From Parabacteroides distasonis (GTDB taxonomy: Bacteria > Bacteroidota > Bacteroidia > Bacteroidales > Tannerellaceae), in contig SUXM01000007.1 in assembly GCA_015060925.1 (NCBI GenBank), positions 49,931 through 113,930 on the forward strand: DNA of 64,000 bases. The letters are read 5' to 3'. The notes under the pieces are model-generated. The model ran no database searches. It worked only from the letters and a program-made list of their open reading frames with translations, and was not told where the DNA came from. Shown here piece by piece: positions 1 through 9,082 of the stretch (position 1 is the stretch's first letter; the number at the start of each line of letters is the position of its first letter). The position numbers were made by a program, and so were the translations under genes.

Positions 1-47
1 AATAACTTATTAATAGGCTAAATGCTTTAAAAGTTTTACAAAAGCAT

Positions 48-55
48 TACATTTG
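48..55 (+). promoter_or_regulatory. Bacteroidetes -7 promoter element
   Basis: TACATTTG matches the Bacteroidetes sigma-A -7 consensus TAnnTTTG and sits 27 bp before the start codon of the lipid kinase gene. No clear -33 TTG is visible at the usual distance, so the call rests on the -7 box and its placement. Confidence 0.5.
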
Positions 56-81
56 CCCTCTCAAAATTTGAAACAGCAAGG

Positions 82-1053
82 ATGGAGGAAAAAGCAACGA
101 AGATACGAGCGATTATAAATCCTATATCAGGTGTCGGTTCCAAAAGGAAGATACCCAAGATGATAGAGCAGGCGTTTGCAGAAACGGACTACTCTGTTGA
201 GATTGCTTTTACCGAATATCCTGGTCATGCCAGTGAGTTGACCCGTGATGCTCTTGATAAGGGAATTCGTTGTGTGATTGCTGTAGGAGGGGATGGTACG
301 GTTAATGAGATTGCTCGGACTATGGTTCATTCGGATGCGATCTTAGGGATAATTCCTAAAGGTTCGGGTAATGGATTAGCACGTGAGTTGCATATCCCGA
401 TGGATGTACGTCGGGCTATAGACTTGATTGTGAAGGGACATATCTCGACTATCGATTGTTGCAAGGCAAATGACCGTATCTTTTTTTGTACCTGTGGAGT
501 TGGTTTTGATGCGGCTGTCAGTCAAAAATTTGCCGGAGAAAAGAGACGTGGCTCACTTACTTATATTAAAAATACAGTAGAGGAATATTTGAGTTACCAA
601 CCGGAGTCATATGAATTACTAATTGATGACCAGACGGTAAAAGAACAGGCTTTCTTAGTGGCTTGTGGAAATGCCTCTCAATATGGGAATAATGCTTTCA
701 TTGCTCCTCATGCCAATATTCAGGATGGTGAAATGGATATTACGATTCTTTCACCTTTTGGACCTTTGGATATTGCGCCGTTGGCAATCCAACTATTTGC
801 CAAGCAGATAGACAAGCATAGTAAGATTAAAACGTTTAAAGGGAAAAATGTTACGATTATTCGTCAACATCCAGGAGTTATGCATTTGGATGGGGAGCCT
901 ATTATGGCGAATGGACGGATTGATATTTCTGTGATTCCTAAATCGTTGCATGTCATTACTCCGGAAACAATCTCTTTTACAGAGGAGGTTCAACATCTGT
1001 TTGGGGAAGTAACCCGCTTTTTCGATAAGAAACTCCCTTACATCTTTAGATAA
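82..1053 (+). CDS. YegS/BmrU-family lipid (diacylglycerol-type) kinase
   Basis: This 323-residue cytoplasmic protein has the full signature of the diacylglycerol kinase catalytic family. The phosphate-binding NPISG is at residues 13-17, the nucleotide-binding GGDGT at 69-73, and PKGSGNGLAR at 92-101, followed by the C-terminal beta-sandwich with HLDGEP near residue 280. The family phosphorylates diacylglycerol, sphingoid bases or related lipids with ATP; the substrate here cannot be read from sequence. The length fits the YegS/BmrU group. The ATG start follows a -7 box at a sensible distance. Its last 16 bp overlap the convergent trmN gene, so the two transcripts are antisense at their ends. 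Confidence 0.88.
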   Translation: MEEKATKIRAIINPISGVGSKRKIPKMIEQAFAETDYSVEIAFTEYPGHASELTRDALDKGIRCVIAVGGDGTVNEIARTMVHSDAILGIIPKGSGNGLARELHIPMDVRRAIDLIVKGHISTIDCCKANDRIFFCTCGVGFDAAVSQKFAGEKRRGSLTYIKNTVEEYLSYQPESYELLIDDQTVKEQAFLVACGNASQYGNNAFIAPHANIQDGEMDITILSPFGPLDIAPLAIQLFAKQIDKHSKIKTFKGKNVTIIRQHPGVMHLDGEPIMANGRIDISVIPKSLHVITPETISFTEEVQHLFGEVTRFFDKKLPYIFR

Positions 1054-1742
1054 AAAGCTTTGGTTAATTCGATGTATGCCTCTGTATACTGATGTCGGGC
1101 AATTTCGATGGTCAATGTGGTAGGAACCACAGGTTCTATTGGTTGTTCTTTTCTTAGTTCTATTAACATCCGTTTAGGAAGTGCACCAATAACCGGGACT
1201 ACATCAACCTCTTTGGAAAGAAAAAGTTGTTCTTTACCTATACCTTGTAGAAGGGATTCTTTTCTATCGTATGGAAGGATAAGCGCAATGACTCCTTTTG
1301 GTGTTAATAGTTGATGGCAATCCCGTAATAGAGACTCCAATGAAAGAGTGTCGGTATGGCGAGCTGTACTACGTTGATGATCTGGACATTTAAGTGAATC
1401 AACGAAGTAGGGTGGATTTGATACAATTAGGTCATATTGAGAGGAGCAGGAGTGACAATAAGTCTCTAAATCCTTATGGATAATCTCTACTCGCTTTGAA
1501 AAAGGAGAATTTGCAACATTTTCAGTGGCCTGTAAACAAGCTGCCTCATCGATATCTATTGCATGGATCTGAGCACTGCTTCGTTGGGCCAACATTAAGG
1601 CAATAAGTCCGGTTCCGGTTCCCACATCTAAAATACGTTGGCAACCGATCACATTCGCCCATGCACCTAATAAAACCCCATCGGTTCCGACCTTCATGGC
1701 GCATCGGTCGTGGTGGATTGTGAATTGTTTAAATTGAAACAT
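1038..1742 (-). CDS. trmN: tRNA1(Val) (adenine37-N6)-methyltransferase
   Basis: The 234-residue protein is a class I SAM-dependent methyltransferase. The SAM-binding motif DVGTGTGLIAL is at residues 39-49 and the N6-adenine motif NPPYF at 109-113, which is the catalytic N/D-P-P-Y loop of amino-methylating enzymes. The N-terminal FQFKQFTIHHDRCAMKVGTD block is typical of the YfiC/TrmN group, which methylates A37 of tRNA1(Val). It overlaps the convergent lipid kinase gene by 16 bp. Related N6-methyltransferases with the same motifs exist, so the exact tRNA target is from family knowledge. Confidence 0.85.
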   Translation of the reverse strand: MFQFKQFTIHHDRCAMKVGTDGVLLGAWANVIGCQRILDVGTGTGLIALMLAQRSSAQIHAIDIDEAACLQATENVANSPFSKRVEIIHKDLETYCHSCSSQYDLIVSNPPYFVDSLKCPDHQRSTARHTDTLSLESLLRDCHQLLTPKGVIALILPYDRKESLLQGIGKEQLFLSKEVDVVPVIGALPKRMLIELRKEQPIEPVVPTTLTIEIARHQYTEAYIELTKAFYLKM

Positions 1743-1776
1743 CGTTGCAAAAGTATATTATTTGTTTGAAAAAGCG

Positions 1777-1784
1777 TAACTTTG
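1777..1784 (+). promoter_or_regulatory. -7 promoter element for lon
   Basis: TAACTTTG matches TAnnTTTG. It lies 71 bp before the lon start codon, implying a leader of about 65 nt. A TTG at the standard -33 spacing is not obvious. Confidence 0.5.
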
Positions 1785-1855
1785 GCACGTTTATTGCTAT
1801 ACTTAATATATTTAAAGAGGATAAAGTTGTACAACATTGTGAAGGTGTATAATAT

Positions 1856-4321
1856 ATGAAGAAGACAAAAGTAAAGATGTATGCTGATAGTTCCTATAAT
1901 GATTTGGAGGATAGTATCGGCATTGTGATGCCAATCTTGACAGAATGTGATGTGGATGAGGATTTTTCAGCTGGCATAGAAACTGTAGGAGAGGTATTGC
2001 CTATTCTTCCATTACGAAATATGGTTTTGTTCCCCGGTGTGGCTATGCCGGTTATGATAGGACGTCCTAAATCGTTGCGTTTGGTGAAGGATGCCGTGAT
2101 GAATAAACAGATGGTCGGTGTCGTTTGTCAGAAAGATATGGAAACAGAAGAACCGGGCATCAAAGATCTTTATACCACAGGTGTTGTTGCTGAGATTGTT
2201 CGTGTCTTAGAGATGCCAGATGGAACGACTACGGCTATTTTGCAAGGAAAGAGACGTTTTCGTTTGGAAGAACTTACGGAGAAAGAGCCGTTTTTGAAAG
2301 GGCGTATTTCCATGTTGGAGGATAAGATGCCGGAAAAGAAAGACCGGGAATTTGAAGCTCTTGTTTCGACTATCAAGGATTTGACTATAAAAATGTTGAG
2401 TGCAATGTCTGAAGCTCCTCAAGAGTTGATCTTTTCCATTAAGAATAATCGGAATTTGATTTATCTTATCAACTTTTCTTGTTGTAATATCCCAAGTGGA
2501 TCAGCTGTAGAGAAACAGGAATTGCTACTTATCGGTAAATTGAAAGATCGAGCGTATCGTTTGTTATATATCTTAAACAGGGAATATCAGTTGGTAGAGT
2601 TGAAGAAGTCTATCCAGATGAAGACTCATGAGGATATCAACCAACAACAAAAAGAGTATTTCTTACAACAACAGATCAAAACCATCCAAGAAGAGTTGGG
2701 TGGAAATATCAATGAATTGGAGATAAAGGAACTTCGGGAAAAGGCGGCCAAGAAGAAATGGTCTTTGGCTGTGGCTGAAGTCTTTGAAAAGGAGATCCGT
2801 AAATTGGAACGTTTACATCCTCAATCTCCCGATTTTTCTATCCAAAGCCAATATGTGCAGACTATTATCAATTTGCCATGGAATGAATACAGCAAGGATA
2901 ATTTCAATTTAGGACATGCTCAAAAGATATTGGATCGTGACCATTACGGATTGGAAAAGGTAAAGGAGCGTATCATAGAACACTTGGCTGTCTTAAAATT
3001 AAAAGGAGACATGAAATCTCCGATTATCTGTCTTTATGGCCCTCCAGGGGTTGGAAAAACCTCTTTGGGACGTTCTATCGCAGAGGCTTTAAACCGTAAG
3101 TATGTACGTATTTCGTTGGGCGGTTTACATGATGAGGCTGAGATCCGTGGGCATCGCCGTACCTATATTGGTGCTATGTCTGGACGTATCATCCAGAATT
3201 TACAGAAAGCAGGAACATCCAATCCTGTGTTTATTTTGGATGAGATTGATAAGGTAACGAATGATTTCAAGGGTGATCCCGCATCTGCTTTGCTGGAAGT
3301 GTTGGATCCGGAACAGAACAATGCTTTTCATGACAACTACTTGGATATTGATTATGATTTGAGTAAGGTGATGTTTATTGCAACAGCTAATAATCTGAAC
3401 ACGATTTCCCAACCGCTGTTAGACCGTATGGAATTGATAGAGGTGAGCGGTTATATTATGGAAGAGAAGGTGGAGATTGCGGCACGTCATTTAGTTCCAA
3501 AGCAATTAGAAGCACATGGTTTGCCTAAAGGAAAGGTGAAATTCCCCAAAAAGACTTTGCAGGCTATTATTGAATCATATACGCGTGAGAGTGGAGTGCG
3601 TGAATTAGATAAAAAAATAGCCAAGGTTATGCGTAAATTAGCTCGCAAGTTGGCGGGAGGAGAAGAACTTCCAAGCCAAGTACGTCCGGAAGATTTGTAT
3701 GATTACTTAGGTGCAGTTGAATATACCCGTGATAAATATCAAGGCAATGAATATGCAGGTGTGGTGACAGGGTTAGCTTGGACTGCCGTAGGAGGAGAGA
3801 TTCTTTTTGTGGAGTCAAGTCTTAGTAAAGGAAAAGGTTCAAAACTAACTTTGACAGGAAATTTGGGAGATGTCATGAAAGAATCTGCCATGTTGGCACT
3901 TGAGTATATCCATTCGCATGCCAAGTTATTTAATATAGATGAAGAACTCTTTGAAAATTGGAATGTACATGTTCATGTGCCGGAGGGAGCGATTCCGAAG
4001 GATGGGCCAAGTGCCGGAGTAACTATGGTGACCTCTTTGGTATCAGCTTTCACGCAGCGCAAGGTTCGTAGTAATTTGGCTATGACCGGAGAAATCACAT
4101 TACGAGGTAAAGTCTTGCCGGTAGGAGGTATCAAAGAGAAAATTTTGGCGGCCAAGCGTGCCGGAATAAAGGAGTTAATCCTTTGTAAGGAAAATAAGAA
4201 GGATGTGGATGAAATCAAAGTGGACTATTTGAAAGGTTTAACATTCCATTATGTGGAAGACATTCGTCAAGTAGTTGATTTAGCTTTGCTAAAGGAAAAG
4301 GTTTCTGATCCGTTATTTTAA
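1856..4321 (+). CDS. lon: Lon endopeptidase (ATP-dependent protease)
   Basis: The 821-residue protein has the full LonA layout. An N-terminal substrate-binding domain starts near residue 45 (VLPILPLRNMVLFPGVAMPV), followed by a helical region and an AAA+ module with Walker A GPPGVGKTS near 395-403 and Walker B FILDEID. The C-terminal protease domain carries the catalytic dyad Ser719 in PKDGPSAGVT and Lys760 in GGIKEKILAAKRAG. It degrades misfolded and regulatory proteins in the cytoplasm. The first 44 residues are an acidic extension before the usual N-terminus. The gene appears to be its own transcription unit, ending at a bidirectional terminator shared with the convergent GH3 gene. Confidence 0.97.
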   Translation: MKKTKVKMYADSSYNDLEDSIGIVMPILTECDVDEDFSAGIETVGEVLPILPLRNMVLFPGVAMPVMIGRPKSLRLVKDAVMNKQMVGVVCQKDMETEEPGIKDLYTTGVVAEIVRVLEMPDGTTTAILQGKRRFRLEELTEKEPFLKGRISMLEDKMPEKKDREFEALVSTIKDLTIKMLSAMSEAPQELIFSIKNNRNLIYLINFSCCNIPSGSAVEKQELLLIGKLKDRAYRLLYILNREYQLVELKKSIQMKTHEDINQQQKEYFLQQQIKTIQEELGGNINELEIKELREKAAKKKWSLAVAEVFEKEIRKLERLHPQSPDFSIQSQYVQTIINLPWNEYSKDNFNLGHAQKILDRDHYGLEKVKERIIEHLAVLKLKGDMKSPIICLYGPPGVGKTSLGRSIAEALNRKYVRISLGGLHDEAEIRGHRRTYIGAMSGRIIQNLQKAGTSNPVFILDEIDKVTNDFKGDPASALLEVLDPEQNNAFHDNYLDIDYDLSKVMFIATANNLNTISQPLLDRMELIEVSGYIMEEKVEIAARHLVPKQLEAHGLPKGKVKFPKKTLQAIIESYTRESGVRELDKKIAKVMRKLARKLAGGEELPSQVRPEDLYDYLGAVEYTRDKYQGNEYAGVVTGLAWTAVGGEILFVESSLSKGKGSKLTLTGNLGDVMKESAMLALEYIHSHAKLFNIDEELFENWNVHVHVPEGAIPKDGPSAGVTMVTSLVSAFTQRKVRSNLAMTGEITLRGKVLPVGGIKEKILAAKRAGIKELILCKENKKDVDEIKVDYLKGLTFHYVEDIRQVVDLALLKEKVSDPLF

Positions 4322-4345
4322 GATGTAGTTATATTTTTAGATAAT

Positions 4346-4378
4346 AAGAGAGGGCTCATTCAAAATGAGCCCTCTCTT
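4346..4378. terminator. bidirectional terminator between lon and GH3
   Basis: A perfect 15-bp inverted repeat (AAGAGAGGGCTCATT and its complement, 3-nt loop) lies between two convergent genes. T-rich sequence follows on the plus side, so it probably stops both transcripts. Confidence 0.85.
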
Positions 4379-4389
4379 GTTTATTCTGT

Positions 4390-6993
4390 TTATTGGATTT
4401 CTAAAGCAATGCTTTGTAATGCTTTGTCGTCTGATGATGAACCGTACAATATCTGGTATTTACCCGGTCGTACTTCGAATGATTGTGTCTGGTCATTGAA
4501 TGAGTAAAAAGCTTTGGGTGTCAACTCGATACTAACCTTTTCAGATTGTCCGGCTTTGACAGGTACTCGTTTATAAGCTTTCAATGACTTGATAGGCCCG
4601 TTAGGATCATTCGGGTTTTTAATATATACCTGAGCCACTTCATCACCATCCATATTGCCGGTATTGGCAATATCGAAAGAGAGGGTGACAGTTTGCTCTT
4701 TTGTTATTTTATTGGCAGAAAGAGCTGCGTTTTGATATGTATAAGTGGTGTAGCTCAAGCCGTAGCCAAATGGATAAAGTGGCTTTTCTGTCATGTAACG
4801 ATAGGTACGTCCTTTCATGCTGTAATCTTCAAAATCAGGAAGTTGGTCAACTGATTTGTAGAAAGTAATAGGCAAACGTCCGGAAGGATTGTAATCACCG
4901 AATAAAATATCAGCTACCGCAGTTCCAGCCTCTTGACCACCATACCATGCGTTTAGTATTGCATCCACATTTGCCTCTTCCCAATTCAAAGCCAACGCAC
5001 TACCGGTACAAAGCACATAAATGACAGGTTTTCCTGTTGCTTTCAATGCTTTGATCATATCCTTTTGAACTTTAGGTATTTCGATGTTAGTGCGGTCACC
5101 TTTCTTGAATCCTTCTACATTTACAGGCATTTCTTCACCTTCCAGTCGGGGAGAAATACCACCTACATACACAATGACATCCGCATCTTTTACCTTAGCA
5201 GCTGTTGCTTGACAATTCACTGGTTGACGTACTCCTACCAAGAAGTTCAAGTCTGCACTACCGATCTTTTGCATGTATTCAATCTTAAGCGGATACTTTT
5301 TCCCCTTTTCTGCGTTGAGTTTATAGATACGTTCAGTACCGTAAGAAGTACCCCATACCTCGATTACCTTTTCTTCTCCGATAAATAAACGGAAACCATC
5401 ATTGCCGGATAGTTTGAACTCAATCTCTTCTGTTGCCGGAGCTTCAAATACACCGGTGAAGCGAGCCGAGAAGTTAGTTAAATTAACGTTTGGGGCAAAT
5501 TGGGTGTTACCGCCTGTTGTATAATGTAAATGGACTGCAGACCCTTTATGTACCGGTTCACCTTCAAACTCAATATTGTTGAAAAATTCAGAAGCAAAAC
5601 CTTGTCCGGCAGAAGAAGTGATGTAATTCCCTAAATCCTGGATAACAAAATCAGACGCATGGTTGCACCCCAATTCATAAATGACTTCCGCATTTGGCAA
5701 TTTGTTTTGAATACCTTCTAAGATAGTTACGGTATGAGTAGGGAATCCGTTGTAGTTTGCCCAAAGCATTGTGGAGTCTGCTGCATTCGGACCTACAAGT
5801 GCTATTTTTTTGATCTCTTTGCTTAATGGAAGAATATTGTTCTTATTTTTAAGCAACACCATACTTTTCTGTGCCATTTCAAGCGCTTGAGCCACATGTT
5901 CCGGACATTCTACCACGCTTAAAGGTATCTTTGTGTATGGATTGTTATCTGCCGGATCGAACATACCCAGTTCAAAACGTCCTTTGAATAGGCGGCGGAG
6001 TGAAATATCCAAATCCTTTTCCGCAATCTTTCCCTCTTCAACTGCTTTGATCAAGGCCTTGTAACTGTTTCCGCATTCCAAGTCAGTGCCACTTAACACC
6101 GCATCTGCAGAGGCACTCTCTGCATCCGGATGAGTTTCATGGCGAGGTGTTTTCTCGTCTCTGACCCAGAAGTCATTGATGGCTCCACAGTCAGAAAGTA
6201 CAATTCCCTTATATCCCCAACTATTACGCAGAATATCAGTTAATAACTTATCACTACCGCAACAAGGTTTATCTTCGTAGCGGTTATAAGCACACATAAC
6301 CTCTTGTACATTTCCCTCCTTTACCAATGCCTCGAAAGCCGGTAAATAGGTTTCCCATAAATCCCGAGGAGTCACTTCAGCTTCAAACTCATGACGGTTC
6401 CATTCCGGACCGCTATGGATTGCATAATGTTTGGCACAAGCATGAGTTTTGAAATAGTTTGGATCATCTCCCTGTAACCCCTTCACTACAGCAACACCCA
6501 TCCGCTCTGTTAAATAGGGGTCTTCGCCGTAAGTTTCCATTCCACGTCCCCAGCGAGGATCACGGAAGATGTTTACGTTGGGAGTCCAGAAAGTAAGTCC
6601 TTTATAGCGGTCATATTCTTTAACCTTTTGATATTGATGGAATTTAGCACGGGCTTCATCACTTACCATGCTGAATGTTTCATATAATGCGGCATCGTCA
6701 AAAGTAGCGGCCATAGCGATTGCTTGAGGGAAAACAGTTGCTTGTCCGGCACGAGCTACTCCATGCAAAGCTTCGTTCCACCAGTCATATTCAGGAATGC
6801 CCAATCGTTCGATAGCCGGAGTTACGTTCATCATTTGAGCCACCTTTTCTTCAAGAGTCAAGCGGCCGATTAAATCATCTACTCGCTCGTCAACCGGAAG
6901 TTCCGGGTTTTGGAACGGGTAGTCATACTTTTCAGCACAAGACGCAGAAAGTAAAAGCGTTAATGCTGCTACTGTTATGTGTTTGATTTTCAT
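4390..6993 (-). CDS. glycoside hydrolase family 3 lipoprotein with PA14 insert (beta-xylosidase/glucosidase type)
   Basis: This 867-residue protein starts with a lipoprotein signal peptide (lipobox LSASC, Cys19). The GH3 N-terminal barrel has WWNEALHGVAR near 71-81, KH at 188-189, and the likely nucleophile Asp268 in GIVLSDCGA. A PA14-like domain is inserted at about residues 460-600 within the (alpha/beta)6 domain, and a fibronectin-III-like domain closes the protein. The WWNEALHGVA form is typical of GH3 beta-xylosidases and some glucosidases; the substrate is inferred. It should trim oligosaccharides in the periplasm or at the cell surface. It starts 35 bp after the trmD stop and may be cotranscribed with it. 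Confidence 0.9.
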   Translation of the reverse strand: MKIKHITVAALTLLLSASCAEKYDYPFQNPELPVDERVDDLIGRLTLEEKVAQMMNVTPAIERLGIPEYDWWNEALHGVARAGQATVFPQAIAMAATFDDAALYETFSMVSDEARAKFHQYQKVKEYDRYKGLTFWTPNVNIFRDPRWGRGMETYGEDPYLTERMGVAVVKGLQGDDPNYFKTHACAKHYAIHSGPEWNRHEFEAEVTPRDLWETYLPAFEALVKEGNVQEVMCAYNRYEDKPCCGSDKLLTDILRNSWGYKGIVLSDCGAINDFWVRDEKTPRHETHPDAESASADAVLSGTDLECGNSYKALIKAVEEGKIAEKDLDISLRRLFKGRFELGMFDPADNNPYTKIPLSVVECPEHVAQALEMAQKSMVLLKNKNNILPLSKEIKKIALVGPNAADSTMLWANYNGFPTHTVTILEGIQNKLPNAEVIYELGCNHASDFVIQDLGNYITSSAGQGFASEFFNNIEFEGEPVHKGSAVHLHYTTGGNTQFAPNVNLTNFSARFTGVFEAPATEEIEFKLSGNDGFRLFIGEEKVIEVWGTSYGTERIYKLNAEKGKKYPLKIEYMQKIGSADLNFLVGVRQPVNCQATAAKVKDADVIVYVGGISPRLEGEEMPVNVEGFKKGDRTNIEIPKVQKDMIKALKATGKPVIYVLCTGSALALNWEEANVDAILNAWYGGQEAGTAVADILFGDYNPSGRLPITFYKSVDQLPDFEDYSMKGRTYRYMTEKPLYPFGYGLSYTTYTYQNAALSANKITKEQTVTLSFDIANTGNMDGDEVAQVYIKNPNDPNGPIKSLKAYKRVPVKAGQSEKVSIELTPKAFYSFNDQTQSFEVRPGKYQILYGSSSDDKALQSIALEIQ

Positions 6994-7028
6994 AAGGTGA
7001 TATTATTTGATATTAGAATACAAAGTTG

Positions 7029-7703
7029 TTATTTCAACAGATCGGGACGAAGTTTGGCAGTACGTTCCTGAGCCTGTTGCAAACGCCATTCTTCGATTTT
7101 GCGTTGATGACCGGAAAGTAATACTTCTGGTACTTTCCAACCGTTGTAATCTGCCGGACGGGTATAGACCGGAGGTGCCAACAGGTTGTCTTGGAATGAG
7201 TCGGAAAGAGCACTTTGTTCATCGCCGATAGCACCCGGGATAAGGCGGACGACAGCGTCTGTTATGATTGCTGCAGCCAATTCTCCACCGGTTAAAACAT
7301 AATCACCTACCGAAATCTCTTTGGTAATCAGATGTTCGCGGATACGGTAGTCGATACCTTTGTAATGCCCGCAAAGGATGATCAAGTTATCTAACATCGA
7401 CATGCTGTTTGCCATAGGCTGGTTGAATGTTTCACCATCGGGAGAGGTATAGATTACCTCGTCATATTCCCGTTCACTCTTTAATACAGAGATGGCACGG
7501 TCGATTGGTTCGATTTGCATCACCATGCCCGCTTCACCTCCGAAAGGGTAATCATCCACTCGGCGCCACTTGTTGGTTGTATAATCCCGAAGATTATGCA
7601 GGTGTATCTCTGCCAACCCTTTGTCTTGAGCACGTTTTACAATCGAACAGTTTACCATTCCCTCGATCATTTCAGGGAGCACTGTCAATATATCTATGCG
7701 CAT
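7029..7703 (-). CDS. trmD: tRNA (guanine37-N1)-methyltransferase
   Basis: TrmD methylates G37 of tRNAs that read CNN codons, preventing +1 frameshifts. The protein begins [15 protein letters not shown] and contains the SPOUT knot region [13 protein letters not shown] and [10 protein letters not shown], both diagnostic of TrmD. I chose the ATG at 7703 (224 residues), because the reading frame extends three codons upstream only through a TTG and the family N-terminus is MRIDILT. Usual TrmD length is about 220-250 residues. The neighbours are a NYN-domain gene upstream and a GH3 gene downstream, both on the same strand. Confidence 0.95.
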   Translation of the reverse strand: MRIDILTVLPEMIEGMVNCSIVKRAQDKGLAEIHLHNLRDYTTNKWRRVDDYPFGGEAGMVMQIEPIDRAISVLKSEREYDEVIYTSPDGETFNQPMANSMSMLDNLIILCGHYKGIDYRIREHLITKEISVGDYVLTGGELAAAIITDAVVRLIPGAIGDEQSALSDSFQDNLLAPPVYTRPADYNGWKVPEVLLSGHQRKIEEWRLQQAQERTAKLRPDLLK

Positions 7704-7753
7704 ACGATTCAAATTTGATTAAAAAAGCAAAGATAGAATGAAAAATCTGTTTG

Positions 7754-8371
7754 CTAAATATTATGACACAATTTCGTTAGTAAAGCTTTATCCTTGGCAC
7801 ATTCATTGCTTAGTTCGATATGCCAGTTTACCTCCTCTTTCAAGAAAGGAGAGGTGGAGGATTGTTTGCCCATATTCCAGGTTAAAAGAAGTACCCGGCT
7901 TTTTAACGCTTTCAGTTTGCGGGCGATCATTTCGTGGTCGGCATCACCGGTGATTAGAACCACGACTTCGAATTGACGGAGCAGGGTCAACTCGAAAGTT
8001 TCCAATGCATACCAGGTGTCAATACCCTTTTCGATGATTGTTATTTCACCGTTTTTCTTTACTTCACGCAGATGCTTGTAATGGAAAACGACATCGTTTT
8101 CTATCAAGGTGTCTTCAAATTTCCTTTCCGAGAAAAGAAGATGCTTGTTGTTGGCATCTTGTACCCGGTAACGGCCACGAAAATAATGGCTTTCAGTGAT
8201 TTGGCAGTCCTCTAAGTCTATCCGGTATTTGGTGGAAATCTGTTGCCGGATGTAAGTGAAAAGATTACCAAGGTTAACTTGTAAAGATAAATTTCTTTTT
8301 AACCCTTCGTCTATTTTGGCATAGTAACCTCCGTCAATGAAGATGCCTATTGATATTTGTCTGTTTTCCAT
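7754..8371 (-). CDS. NYN domain protein (putative PIN-like ribonuclease)
   Basis: The 205-residue protein resembles the NYN/LabA (DUF88) group of PIN-like nucleases. The N-terminal IGIFIDGGYYAK places the first acidic residue at Asp13, and VVVLITGDADHEMIARKLK carries the second acidic cluster near residue 140. This is followed by VLLLTWNMG, the usual last strand. The fold suggests metal-dependent RNA cleavage or processing, but the target is unknown. It lies 50 bp upstream of trmD on the same strand, so it may be in an operon with tRNA modification. The divergent neighbour is a small uncharacterised gene. Confidence 0.8.
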   Translation of the reverse strand: MENRQISIGIFIDGGYYAKIDEGLKRNLSLQVNLGNLFTYIRQQISTKYRIDLEDCQITESHYFRGRYRVQDANNKHLLFSERKFEDTLIENDVVFHYKHLREVKKNGEITIIEKGIDTWYALETFELTLLRQFEVVVLITGDADHEMIARKLKALKSRVLLLTWNMGKQSSTSPFLKEEVNWHIELSNECAKDKALLTKLCHNI

Positions 8372-8466
8372 AATCGTAGAATCTGAATGTTTTTATTTCG
8401 CGAAAATAGTGATTTCATGGAAAAAGTTCATATCTTTAATGCTTTTAATTCGATAGTAGATACATT

Positions 8467-8901
8467 ATGGATGCAGATTTTAATTATCAATCAGTCCCGG
8501 TAAGCTTTGTCCATTGTCTGAAAGGAGAATGCAAGTTTGCAGCGGACTGCCTACGTTACCAAATTACCTTACGTATGCCTGCCGATAGGCCATTTGTGAC
8601 AGTTGTGAATCCTGGGAGCATACAAGCGGATGGGGAGAATTGCCCGCACTTCCGGGAAGATAAAAAGATACGGTTCGCCTATGGAATGACTCATTTGTAT
8701 GATGCCCTTCCATACAAGTTGGCTAATACCATAAAGAGGCAATTATATAATTATTTCGGGCGAAGCATGTATTACCGCATTCGTAACAAGGAACGGGCGA
8801 TTACTCCGCAGGAACAGACCTATATTCAGACCGTTTTTGAAAAGCAAGGGGTGGAGGAGAAACCTCTCTTTGATGAATATCGGGAGCAATACGATTGGTG
8901 A
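8467..8901 (+). CDS. uncharacterised Bacteroidales protein (DUF6078-like)
   Basis: This is a 144-residue cytoplasmic protein with no signal peptide. The N-terminal half has a cluster of four cysteines (CLKGECKFAADC and DGENCPHF, about residues 18-58), which could bind metal. The C-terminal half is basic and helical (YKLANTIKRQLYNYFGRSMYYRIRNKERAITPQEQTYI). The overall look matches the Bacteroidales family I know as DUF6078, whose function is not established. It is divergent from the NYN gene and is followed by a hairpin terminator within a palindrome array. The family assignment is from memory and is moderate. Confidence 0.65.
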   Translation: MDADFNYQSVPVSFVHCLKGECKFAADCLRYQITLRMPADRPFVTVVNPGSIQADGENCPHFREDKKIRFAYGMTHLYDALPYKLANTIKRQLYNYFGRSMYYRIRNKERAITPQEQTYIQTVFEKQGVEEKPLFDEYREQYDW

Positions 8902-8904
8902 GAG

Positions 8905-8988
8905 TTCTCATAGGCATGAGAATCTTTTCCCATGCCTATGAGATTTTTTTCTCATGCCTATGGGAATTTATTCTCATGCCTATGGGAA
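8905..8988. repeat. array of four short palindromes with 22-bp period
   Basis: Four copies of an 18-bp imperfect palindrome with core CATGCCTATG (first copy inverted, CATAGGCATG) have core centres at 8913.5, 8935.5, 8957.5 and 8979.5, exactly 22 bp apart. Arms are TTCTC or TTCCC against GAGAA or GGGAA. The first two copies form a perfect 12-bp stem (8908-8919 with 8931-8942) followed by a T-run, so part of the array can act as a terminator for the upstream gene. Copies three and four are direct repeats. Confidence 0.85.
8908..8950 (+). terminator. hairpin terminator after the DUF6078-like gene
   Basis: CTCATAGGCATG pairs perfectly with CATGCCTATGAG across an 11-nt loop and is followed by ATTTTTTT. 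It starts 7 bp after the stop codon of the upstream gene. Confidence 0.75.
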
Positions 8989-9015
8989 AAAGTTCTCTAT
9001 TTCAATAATTATTTG

Positions 9016-9023
9016 TACTTTTG
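9016..9023 (+). promoter_or_regulatory. -7 promoter element for pheT
   Basis: TACTTTTG matches TAnnTTTG. It lies 60 bp before the pheT ATG, immediately after the palindrome array. Confidence 0.55.
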
Positions 9024-9039
9024 CCCGTCATTTTGGCGT

Positions 9040-9053
9040 GGACTATGGAGTCC
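9040..9053 (+). promoter_or_regulatory. small hairpin in the pheT leader
   Basis: GGACT-ATGG-AGTCC can form a 5-bp stem with a 4-nt loop in the predicted 5' leader of pheT, 30 bp before the start codon. No T-run follows, so it is not a terminator by itself. A regulatory role is only possible. Confidence 0.25.
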
Positions 9054-9082
9054 CGTCTCTTTACTGAATAAATTTTAAAACA

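Noticed and set aside
8905..8988. Possible CRISPR array
   Set aside because: Units are 18-bp palindromes with 4-bp gaps and a 22-bp period; there are no 30-bp-class spacers and no cas genes in the window.
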